Of a stretch of DNA of 64,000 nt, positions 52,841 to 60,180 are shown piece by piece. Positions within the stretch are counted from its first letter, which is position 1. Every line of letters starts with the position of its first letter. The stretch covers positions 35,867 to 99,866 of the forward strand of contig DATGFN010000024.1 of assembly GCA_035308965.1 (NCBI GenBank), written 5' to 3'. Both the position numbers and the translations under genes were made by a program. The notes under the pieces are model-generated. The model saw only the letters and a program-made list of their open reading frames with translations, did not search any database and had not been told where the DNA came from. Origin of the DNA: DASYXZ01 sp035308965 (GTDB lineage Bacteria; Acidobacteriota; Terriglobia; UBA7540).

Positions 52841-53029
52841 ATGGATACGCCCTTCATCATTCCGCTCGCGTTTTTTGCCATGGTGGCGTTGATTGTGGCC
52901 ATCGTCGAAGTGGCAAAGATTCGCGAACTGGAGATGGAAGTTCGGATGAGACTGCACCAGGAGGAAATGGAACACCGCCGCAAGGTGCAGGAACTGGATC
53001 AGCGGCTGGCACAATTGAAGCAAGGTTGA
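52841..53029 (+). CDS. Single-TM coiled-coil microprotein, copy 3 of 3
   Basis: A 62-residue protein from the ATG at 52841 with AGGAGA upstream. TM helix PFIIPLAFFAMVALIVAIVE, then RLHQEEMEHRRKVQELDQRL. It is the shortest of the three, with the same FI-PL-x-F entry as copy 1. Possible hetero-oligomer with the other two via the coiled coil. Confidence 0.82.
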   Translation: MDTPFIIPLAFFAMVALIVAIVEVAKIRELEMEVRMRLHQEEMEHRRKVQELDQRLAQLKQG

Positions 53030-53099
53030 ATGATTGGGCGAGCCGCGGGATGCTGACCTAATCTAGGGCCGGCCCCAATCGAAACGAGGAAGAACATCT

Positions 53100-53312
53100 A
53101 TGGGTAATTCACCATTAACTCCGCCAACCCGAGGCCCCAGTCTGATGGGCCCGGTCATTCTTATTTCGTTGGGCGCGATGTTTCTAGTCGATCAATTCAT
53201 TCCCGGATGGAGCATCGGGCGAACATGGCCGGTCTTGCTGGTTATTATCGGGGTCATGAAGCTTCTGGACTCCACACGGCCGCCGCGGGCTCCGCAGGGT
53301 CCGCGGATTTGA
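53100..53312 (+). CDS. LiaI/LiaF-like small membrane protein
   Basis: A 70-residue protein with two TM helices separated by a tight turn (GPVILISLGAMFLVDQFIPG, then TWPVLLVIIGVMKLLDS). The FLVDQF...WPVLLVIIG pattern is the LiaI-LiaF-like TM region (DUF5668-type) seen also in the proteins at 51581 and 53350. The C-terminus is Pro-rich. Probably part of the same envelope-sensing complex. Confidence 0.82.
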   Translation: MGNSPLTPPTRGPSLMGPVILISLGAMFLVDQFIPGWSIGRTWPVLLVIIGVMKLLDSTRPPRAPQGPRI

Positions 53313-53349
53313 ATTTGGAATCCCGCACCGAGAGTGCGGAGAGGTCAAT

Positions 53350-54867
53350 ATGAGCGTTTACACTTACCGTCGAGGGTCGATCTTCTGGGCTCTGTCTCTG
53401 ATCGCCGTGGGGGCGATTTTTCTCTATCAGAATTTCAACCCCTCCATACACCCCTGGCAACTGATTGCCAAGTTCTGGCCCGTCCTCATTATTTTTTGGG
53501 GACTTTCGAAGCTGATCGATTTTATGCAGGCGCAATCCCACCCGGAAACCACGCCCCCGCCGCTCTTCTCGGCAAGCGAAGTCGTGTTGCTGGTGCTGAT
53601 TCTCTTGATGGGCACGGTCATGTCCAAAATAATTTTACATCCCTGGCAGCAATGGCCCAGGTCCTTCGGCGTCAACGTGAATGACGACGATTGGGCCAAC
53701 ATGTTCATGAATTCCTACACGTTTAACCAAACGATTACCCAGCCTCTCAAACCAAAATCACATCTGGTCATGGAAGACCAGCGGGGAGACGTTGAGATAC
53801 GCGCCACCGATCAATCCTCGATTGATATCGCAGTCAAGAAAGTCATCAAGGCGGATAACCAAGCCGAAGCCCAAAAACTGGCCGACTCGTTGAACGTGGA
53901 AGTCGTGGAGGAAGGCGGCCACTACGCTTTGAAATCGAATCGCCGCTCACTGCCTAATGGCGGCGCCAACGTGAGTCTGGACCTAACGATCAGCGTCCCC
54001 ACCTCCACTAGCGCCGATATCTCCTCGGAGCATGGCGACATCTCCCTGTCGGGGCTTCAGGGCGACCAAACGCTTACCGTGCAGCACGGCGACCTGCATG
54101 TTTCGGGCGTCGATGGTATGGTCCGTGTGCACAAAACCGGCGGCCTGACCGAGGCCCACGATGTGAAGGGCAATGTGGAAGTGGACGGTCGGGGCAGCGA
54201 CGTGGAGATGGAGAACGTCACGGGAAGCGTCACTGTCAACGGCGATTTCACCGGCTCGCTTCAATTTCGCAATGTCACCCAAACCCTGCACTACGTTTCT
54301 TCCCGCACCGATTTAACCACCCAACATTTGAGCGGGCGGCTGGACATGGAAACGGGTTCATTGGACGCGAGCGATATCGACGGTCCCTTTGAAATTTCCA
54401 CCCGGCAAAAAGACATCACGGTTTCGAACTTTAAGAACAGCCTGAAAATTACCAACACCAACGGGGACGTGCAATTGCGCACCTCAACTGCGCCCACCCA
54501 CCCCATTGAAGTCAACCTGGGCAAGGGTGAAATTGAATTGGATCTTCCCCCCTCGAGCAGTTTCCAGATTGAGGCTTCATCACATCGCGGCGAAGTGGAT
54601 TCGGATTTCCCTGGACTTACGGTTAATAAAGAAGGCGACTCCCCTTCGATCGGTGGAACCACGGGCAAGGGTGGGCCCACCATCCACCTCACAACCTCTT
54701 ACGGAACGATCCACCTTGGGCACGAAAATGCCTCTTCGCCACCGGCGCCTCCCTCTCCCTCAACGCCAGCACCGCCGAGTGCTCCCAGAACCCGGCAGAG
54801 AGTTTTCCTTGAGCGCATGCAGAAGCTCCACCAGCACTATCTGCCGGTAGCTTGGAAGTTCAACTAA
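53350..54867 (+). CDS. LiaF-like TM region fused to DUF4097 beta-repeat domain
   Basis: A 505-residue protein. Two or three TM helices (about 10-90, with GAIFLYQNFNP and FWPVLIIFWGLSKLIDF) match the LiaI/LiaF TM type. From about 135 a DUF4097 parallel-beta domain follows (VEIRATDQSSIDIAVKK, ADISSEHGDISLSGLQGDQT, VEVDGRGSDVEMENVTG). A proline-rich stretch precedes the basic C-terminus. It is the last gene of the sigma operon and probably its largest surface or periplasmic component. Function is unknown. Confidence 0.88.
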   Translation: MSVYTYRRGSIFWALSLIAVGAIFLYQNFNPSIHPWQLIAKFWPVLIIFWGLSKLIDFMQAQSHPETTPPPLFSASEVVLLVLILLMGTVMSKIILHPWQQWPRSFGVNVNDDDWANMFMNSYTFNQTITQPLKPKSHLVMEDQRGDVEIRATDQSSIDIAVKKVIKADNQAEAQKLADSLNVEVVEEGGHYALKSNRRSLPNGGANVSLDLTISVPTSTSADISSEHGDISLSGLQGDQTLTVQHGDLHVSGVDGMVRVHKTGGLTEAHDVKGNVEVDGRGSDVEMENVTGSVTVNGDFTGSLQFRNVTQTLHYVSSRTDLTTQHLSGRLDMETGSLDASDIDGPFEISTRQKDITVSNFKNSLKITNTNGDVQLRTSTAPTHPIEVNLGKGEIELDLPPSSSFQIEASSHRGEVDSDFPGLTVNKEGDSPSIGGTTGKGGPTIHLTTSYGTIHLGHENASSPPAPPSPSTPAPPSAPRTRQRVFLERMQKLHQHYLPVAWKFN

Positions 54868-54955
54868 GATTGGAGCTGGATTGTAATGGGCTGGCGGGCA
54901 CTCTGATGCTGCACGCGACGCGCGATCTTGGAGAAATAGGCCTTCAAGCGGCTGA

Positions 54956-56266
54956 TCATTCCGCTACACGATCAAGCTCCTCAAAGAATCCGGGAAAGGA
55001 AATATCCACGCAATCGGCGCCGCGAATCATGGTGGTCCCCTGGGCCAGCAGGCCCGCCACGGCAAAGGCCATGGCAATGCGATGGTCGCCGTGACTTTCG
55101 ATCTCGGCGCCTTTTAACGCTTGCCGGCCGGCCACGCGCAAGCCATCTTCGAACTCTTCTACTTCGGCTCCCATGCGGCGAAGGTTTTCGGCCATGGCGC
55201 CGATTCGGTCGCTCTCCTTCACGCGCAATTCCGCCGCGCCCCGGAAAGAGATGCCGCGTTCAGTCCGCGTCCCTAAAACACACAAGGCGGGCAGTTCATC
55301 GATGAGGCCGGGAATCAGCTCACGGGGAATCTCGCCACCCTCCAATTTACTGGTTTCAACGTGCAGGTCGCCGAGCAGCTCGCCGTTCACCATCTCCACA
55401 TTGATCACCTTCACCCGCCCGCCCATGGGCACCAGCCAATCGAGTAGAGCGGTTCGGGTGGGATTCAAGCCGACATTGGGAAGCGTGAGGTTGGAATCCG
55501 GAACAAGCAGTCCGGCCACCAGGAAAAAAGTGGCGGAGGAAATGTCGCCCGGAACGAAAAGCTTCTTGCCCTCGAGCCGCGCTCGTCCGCGAACTGAAAT
55601 AGTTTGCCCGTGCCGCCCGATTTCCGCGCCCATTTGTTCGAGCGCGATCTCGGTGTGATCGCGAGTGGGCGCAGCTTCAATCACCGCCGTCTCGCCTTCG
55701 GCAAACAATCCCGCCAGGAGGATCGCCGATTTCACCTGGGCGCTGGGGACAGGCAAGGTGTACTGAATCGCATCAAGCGAGTGGCCGGCGCGCCCCTCGA
55801 TTTCAAGCGGCGGCACGCCTCCAGCGGCAGAGTTGATGCGGGCGCCCATTTGGGTGAGCGGATCGATCACCCGTTTCATGGGGCGCTTGGAAAGTGACTC
55901 GTCTCCGCCCATCACCGAGCGAAAAGGCTGGCCGGCGAGAATCCCCGATAACATTCGCATGGTCGATCCGGAATTGCCGGCGTCGAGCGCTCCCAAAGGT
56001 GGACGAAGGCCGTCGAGACCCGCGCCCGCAACATGCACTGCGCCATCCTTGCGGTCGATTTTCACCCCAAGTTTCTTGAGGCAAGCCAGAGTGCTTTGGC
56101 AATCGGCGCTCGAGGAAAAGTATTTGATTTCGCTCGGGCCCTCGGCGATCGCGGCCAGCATGGCGTAACGGTGGGAAATGGATTTGTCACCGGGCAGCGC
56201 CACCGATCCCGTGATCCGCTTCGCCGGATTGATCTTCCGGTTTTTGTTGGAAGTGAATAAGCCCAT
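54956..56266 (-). CDS. aroA: 3-phosphoshikimate 1-carboxyvinyltransferase (EPSP synthase)
   Basis: About 436 residues from the ATG at 56266, the usual family start region (SVALPGDKSISHRYAML). The frame stays open to 56377, but that stretch is repeat DNA. Substrate motifs are LDAGNSGSTMRML, VMGGDESLSKRPM and RVKESDRIGAMAENL, plus GDHRIAMAFAVAGL. The enzyme joins PEP to shikimate-3-phosphate in aromatic amino acid synthesis. No other shikimate genes are adjacent. The motif set is complete, so it should be active. Confidence 0.96.
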   Translation of the reverse strand: MGLFTSNKNRKINPAKRITGSVALPGDKSISHRYAMLAAIAEGPSEIKYFSSSADCQSTLACLKKLGVKIDRKDGAVHVAGAGLDGLRPPLGALDAGNSGSTMRMLSGILAGQPFRSVMGGDESLSKRPMKRVIDPLTQMGARINSAAGGVPPLEIEGRAGHSLDAIQYTLPVPSAQVKSAILLAGLFAEGETAVIEAAPTRDHTEIALEQMGAEIGRHGQTISVRGRARLEGKKLFVPGDISSATFFLVAGLLVPDSNLTLPNVGLNPTRTALLDWLVPMGGRVKVINVEMVNGELLGDLHVETSKLEGGEIPRELIPGLIDELPALCVLGTRTERGISFRGAAELRVKESDRIGAMAENLRRMGAEVEEFEDGLRVAGRQALKGAEIESHGDHRIAMAFAVAGLLAQGTTMIRGADCVDISFPGFFEELDRVAE

Positions 56267-56274
56267 TTGAAGAA

Positions 56275-56391
56275 AGTCCGGAGTCAGTTGTCCGGAGTCC
56301 GTTGTCTCTTGATCTGATAACCGAATTACTGAATTACTGACAAACTGAATTAATTCTTGACCCCGGACTACGGACACCGGACAAAGATTTA
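56275..56391. repeat. Degenerate satellite-like repeat between aroA and rnpB
   Basis: TCCGGAGTCAGTTGTCCGGA, GAATTACTGAATTACTGACA and GGACTACGGACACCGGACAA are short tandem-like units with changes. It is probably not coding, though an open frame crosses it into aroA. Confidence 0.6.
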
Positions 56392-56841
56392 AACGCGAAC
56401 AAGCCTGTAAGCCGAATTTTGTTTTCCGTCAATCGACGGAATGGCGATCATTCATCTAGTCCAGCCATTGCTGGCGGGATCCAGCGACCTACCCGAGAGT
56501 CATAACGGGGCGGGCCGCCCCTCCTCTCCTATTTGGTCTTGCTCCGTGTGGGGTTTACCTTGCACCCGGCATCACTGCCGGGACGGTGCGCTCTTACATT
56601 AAGGCCGCACGAGGCGGCCCGCACCTTTTCACCCTTATCCATCAATTGACGGACGGTATATTTTCTGTGGCACTTTCCGTATCAGAGGCGTACGGTCGCC
56701 GTGGCGACATCCCCCTCCAACCCTCGCCGTTAGCGAGCACACTGCCCTGCGGAGTTCGGACTTTCCTCTCCCCCACCCCTGCTTGCCCCGATTAGATCGG
56801 GACGCCAAGGCGAGGCAGCGATCACCCGGCTTGTTCGCGCA
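56392..56841 (-). ncRNA. rnpB: RNase P RNA, bacterial type A
   Basis: The minus strand carries the universal blocks in order: GAGGAAAGTCCGAACTCCGC with GGGCAG near the 5' end, the TAACGGCGAGGG region, and AAATAGGAGAGGA. CTCGGGTAGGTCGCTGGATC and ACAAAATTCGGCTTACAGGC lie near the 3' end. Helix P1 pairs 56828-56839 with 56394-56405 (CGCGAACAAGCC). Length about 450 nt is normal for type A. It is the catalytic part of RNase P, which matures tRNA 5' ends. Its promoter is readable just upstream. Confidence 0.96.
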
Positions 56842-56847
56842 AGATTT

Positions 56848-56876
56848 ATGATAGTCTGCCCAGTGGAGGCGGTCAA
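56848..56876 (-). promoter_or_regulatory. Sigma70 promoter of rnpB
   Basis: On the minus strand TTGACC (56876-56871), a 17-bp spacer, and TATCAT (56853-56848). The predicted start about 7 bp further matches the rnpB 5' end at about 56841. Confidence 0.75.
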
Positions 56877-56911
56877 ACCATTCCGCGCACGGGTAGTGTC
56901 GTGATTTCCCT

Positions 56912-57000
56912 GGGAGCGCGGGCTGGGGCCCCACGTTATCCACTGGGGTTCGCCCGCAATTTAAAGATAAGGAAAGAGCGGGCGGGACGCCCGCGCTCCC
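56912..57000. repeat. Inverted repeat with GGGAGCGCGGG arms
   Basis: GGGAGCGCGGG (56912-56922) and CCCGCGCTCCC (56990-57000) are perfect inverted arms. GCGGGCGGGACGCCCGC forms an inner palindrome. Typical dispersed element; no gene. Confidence 0.65.
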
Positions 57001-57092
57001 GGCGATGCAAATCCGGACATCACCTGCAAATGGCCAGCATCATTTCGGAGCATCCGTGTATCTTTGATGGGAAAGCTTTTCTGACATAAACC

Positions 57093-58427
57093 ATGAATCA
57101 ATTTCGCGTGAAGTTTCTGGCTCTCATCGTCATTGCAGGAATGTGGTCGCGGGTCTATGCGATTCCAACCTCACCACCCCGGGTTGATGTGTCCCCGATG
57201 CCTCAGAAGTCCGACTTACAATCCCAACTCGCCACCGCCGACGCAGTCCTGGAGGAAATGAGCAAGACCACGGGCCTGCCCATTAAAGGGCCTCTGAAAA
57301 AAGCCATTCTCCCCCGCCCCGCCATTGAAAAATATTTGATCGAAAATCTTCACGCGGAAAGTACCCCGGAGGAATTGCGCGTTCAGGAAGCCACGCTGAA
57401 GGCATTTGGCCTGGTTTCGAGCGACTTCGATCTGGAAAAATTCCTCATTACCTTTTACACCGAACAAGTGGCGGGATTCTACGATCCGCGAACCAAAACC
57501 ATGAACATGGCGGACTGGATTCCCTCCGAGATGCAATCCATGGTTCTCTCGCACGAATTGACGCACGCCCTTCAGGATCAGAATTATGACCTGGACAAAT
57601 TCCTGCACGGGGCGCGCGACAACGATGACGCCACCAATGCCCGCCAGGCCATCGTGGAAGGCCATGCCATGGCCGCCATGATGCAGCACGCCCTCGGGCA
57701 AGTTGACCTGGGGGCTATACCCTCCCTCTCTCAGATGATGGCCGGAGTCGTCGACGAACAACTGAGCGCTTTCCCTGCATTCTCCCACGCGCCGTTTTTC
57801 TTTCGCATGCAGGCGCTATTCCCTTACCTGCAAGGAATGAGCTTTATGCAGAAAGGGCTCGCGCGCGGCGGGTGGAAGGAACTCAACGGGCTCTTTATGA
57901 ATCCCCCGGCGACCACCAAGGAACTTTTCGAGCCCGAATTATATTTTAACCACACACACTTTCCCGTAGAATCCCTTCCAAAACCCCCTCCGCTTTCGGG
58001 CGTCCCCAGTCTGCACTTCCTCACTGAAAACACCATGGGTGAGCTGGGCTATTATTCGATCATCGGACAGCTGCTCTCCGAGGACCAAGCGAAATCGGCA
58101 GGGCTGGCGTGGCTGGCAGACCGATACCTTCTCTATGAATATTCGGGCAAGACGGAAGGTGGGGGGAATTTCGTCCTGGTGTCGAGAACGAAATGGTCCA
58201 ATGCGGAAAAATCACTCGAGTTTTTCCGCGACTACAACACGATTCTTCAAAGGAAATATCCCGGGCTCTCGCCTGACGCGCGCTCGGGATCAGATCTCTT
58301 CATTGCGGGCGCCGGGTCAAGCAGAGTCATTGTGCTGCGTCGCGGCGACGAAGTCCTGTGGGCCGAGGGTATTCCAGCCGCACAAGCCGATGCAATACTG
58401 GACTGGCTTCGTGGCTTGAAGGACTGA
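57093..58427 (+). CDS. Exported HExxH metallopeptidase-like protein
   Basis: A 444-residue protein with a signal peptide (about 1-23). The block YTEQVAGFYDPRTKTMNM is followed by SHELTHALQDQ with zinc motif HELTH (about 154-158). IVEGHAMAAM then supplies the probable Glu ligand. The C-terminal half (about 230-440) has no motif I recognise. Similar layouts occur in uncharacterised secreted zinc proteases of Acidobacteriota and related groups. The substrate is unknown. The plus-strand start ATG at 57093 lacks a strong ribosome site. Confidence 0.85.
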   Translation: MNQFRVKFLALIVIAGMWSRVYAIPTSPPRVDVSPMPQKSDLQSQLATADAVLEEMSKTTGLPIKGPLKKAILPRPAIEKYLIENLHAESTPEELRVQEATLKAFGLVSSDFDLEKFLITFYTEQVAGFYDPRTKTMNMADWIPSEMQSMVLSHELTHALQDQNYDLDKFLHGARDNDDATNARQAIVEGHAMAAMMQHALGQVDLGAIPSLSQMMAGVVDEQLSAFPAFSHAPFFFRMQALFPYLQGMSFMQKGLARGGWKELNGLFMNPPATTKELFEPELYFNHTHFPVESLPKPPPLSGVPSLHFLTENTMGELGYYSIIGQLLSEDQAKSAGLAWLADRYLLYEYSGKTEGGGNFVLVSRTKWSNAEKSLEFFRDYNTILQRKYPGLSPDARSGSDLFIAGAGSSRVIVLRRGDEVLWAEGIPAAQADAILDWLRGLKD

Positions 58428-58459
58428 GCCTAATGTAGCGTTCGGAAAATGCGTTTACC

Positions 58460-58510
58460 GCAGTGCCGCCCTTTAGGGCGGCGCCTGCCGGGCTAAAGCC
58501 GGGCGCTAGA
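58460..58510. repeat. GCCGCCCTTTAGGGCGGC hairpin and related repeat
   Basis: Perfect arms 58465-58472 and 58475-58482. It is followed by GCCGGGCTAAAGCCGGGCGC, an imperfect second hairpin. Located between convergent genes. Confidence 0.65.
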
Positions 58511-58610
58511 AGAAAATTCCCTGCATCACCTGCCGCGTTTCGAAAGGGCGCAATGGAATTGCCCAGGAAATCGCGCTCATGAAGGTTGCTGAATGGCAGG
58601 CCTTAGATTC

Positions 58611-59792
58611 CTAGCGCGGTTTCACTTCGTACCGCGCGACCATTCCCCCCATCATGTGATCACTGATGTGGCAATGATAGAGCCAGATGCCGGGCGCGTC
58701 TGGGACCATGTCCGCCGTGATCATCTGTGCCGAGGTCACCGACAAAACGTCTGTGCGCTGGCCTGCCACCAACACCGTATTGCCATGCCAGTGCGGCGTG
58801 TGCGCATTATTGAAGTCGCCGAGAGTCGCGACGTACCAGCGCACGCGGTCGCCCTGCTTCATCCTCATGAGCGGCATATTTCCGAAGATGTAGCCGTTGA
58901 TCGACCACTTGTAGTTGGTATCCACAAAGCCCGTGCCGACGATGGGCGTCACCATTCCGCCGGCGGTGACGGGCCGTAGCTCCGTCCGGTTCACGCCCTT
59001 GGGGTCGGTGCAGTGGGCGCGAATGTTATCATCCAGGTACCAACTCTCGTTCTCATTGATGGTGATGAACATGCTCACAAACTCGTGATCCACGTCTTTG
59101 GGGCGGCCATCGGGGAGCGCCATGCCGCGCCGCGTCACCACGATCACTCCAAAAAGGCCCGAGGCCACGTCCTGTAGCTCGTCCGCATGCGAGTGATAGA
59201 GCCAGAAGACCGAGCTTGGGTCATTCGGTCCGGGACCGGCCCGCTCCGGTATTTGCCAAACATAAGTATGCGTGGCGCCGGGAGGCACGCCACCGTCGGC
59301 CTTGTCCGCGCCCGTGGTGCCGTCATTGTAATCCGCGCCCTCGGAATCCTTTCGATAGAGAACTCCATGCGGGTGCATGCTGTAGGGATGCGTCGCGTTG
59401 TTTTTGAAGACCACCTTGATGGTGCCGCCCACTTCCCCGCGTAAGATCGGCCCCAGCAGTCCGAGATATTGTTCTTCCGGAGCGCGTGTTTTCAGCGTTG
59501 AAAACGTGGCGTCGGTATATTCACGGTAGATCGCTTTCTTACATACGCGCCCGATGCGATGAGGTCCGGCTTCAACGTAGGGTATCTCCACATCATCAAA
59601 GGGATGACCCATCGCTTCATCGCGGCCGGAGGGGGCAAAATCCCAGTTCACCTCATCGGCGGCGACGTAGTACGTGCGTGTCTTGCCCGTGGGCTCGTCC
59701 CGCGCGGATTGTCCGCGAACGACGGAGGCTAAACAGAGCATTCCAACCAAAACTTTGCCAGGAAAAATCTTTCCAAATCTTCGCTGAATCAT
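58611..59792 (-). CDS. Multicopper oxidase, two-domain ceruloplasmin/hephaestin-like
   Basis: About 393 residues from the ATG at 59792, which has GGAGGA close upstream. Signal peptide (about 1-27). Copper motifs: MHPHG (N-terminal domain), LYHSHADELQ, HTPHWHG and the C-terminal LYHCHISDHMMGGM, giving a complete T1 and T2/T3 set. The sequence around CKKAIYREYTDATFS and LGLLGPILRGEVGGTI resembles hephaestin or factor-V/VIII-type oxidases. It oxidises a metal ion or organic substrate with O2 in the periplasm; the substrate is not readable. Confidence 0.92.
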   Translation of the reverse strand: MIQRRFGKIFPGKVLVGMLCLASVVRGQSARDEPTGKTRTYYVAADEVNWDFAPSGRDEAMGHPFDDVEIPYVEAGPHRIGRVCKKAIYREYTDATFSTLKTRAPEEQYLGLLGPILRGEVGGTIKVVFKNNATHPYSMHPHGVLYRKDSEGADYNDGTTGADKADGGVPPGATHTYVWQIPERAGPGPNDPSSVFWLYHSHADELQDVASGLFGVIVVTRRGMALPDGRPKDVDHEFVSMFITINENESWYLDDNIRAHCTDPKGVNRTELRPVTAGGMVTPIVGTGFVDTNYKWSINGYIFGNMPLMRMKQGDRVRWYVATLGDFNNAHTPHWHGNTVLVAGQRTDVLSVTSAQMITADMVPDAPGIWLYHCHISDHMMGGMVARYEVKPR

Positions 59793-60180
59793 TATTCCTC
59801 CAGAGTACTTGGCGCAAACTTCGATAGGACTCGAGGAATTCAAATCTATTATCGATTGAATCCAGGATTTGCCGCCGGGCTGCGTGTATTCTGATTATAT
59901 GCTCAGCAGGCCTTTCGTGGTGCCGGTTTTTGCATCACACGCCCTTGCGCTTTCTAAATCCAGATGCATACCTTCGGATGAGAGTCCGCAACCCGGGAAT
60001 TCTATCTTGAGGGAGGAACCAAAGGTGGTCTGGAAATGCTCAACTTGGGTTCGCCGATGGGGTCTTGACTTCGATGATCATTGTCGCGTTCGCACCCCCG
60101 GGATAATTGGTGATGGCAAAAATCGGGAGATAAACAAGCGCCGTCCATAAAAGGCGTCCGGACTGATAATCATTGACGCC
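59793..60180. other. Gap without a supported gene
   Basis: An open frame at 59869-60150 has no ribosome site, no family features and an irregular composition, so I do not call it. No strong hairpin or promoter seen. Confidence 0.5.

Noticed and set aside
59869..60150. 93-residue plus-strand open frame in a gap
   Set aside because: No ribosome site, no domain, mixed composition; more likely non-coding.
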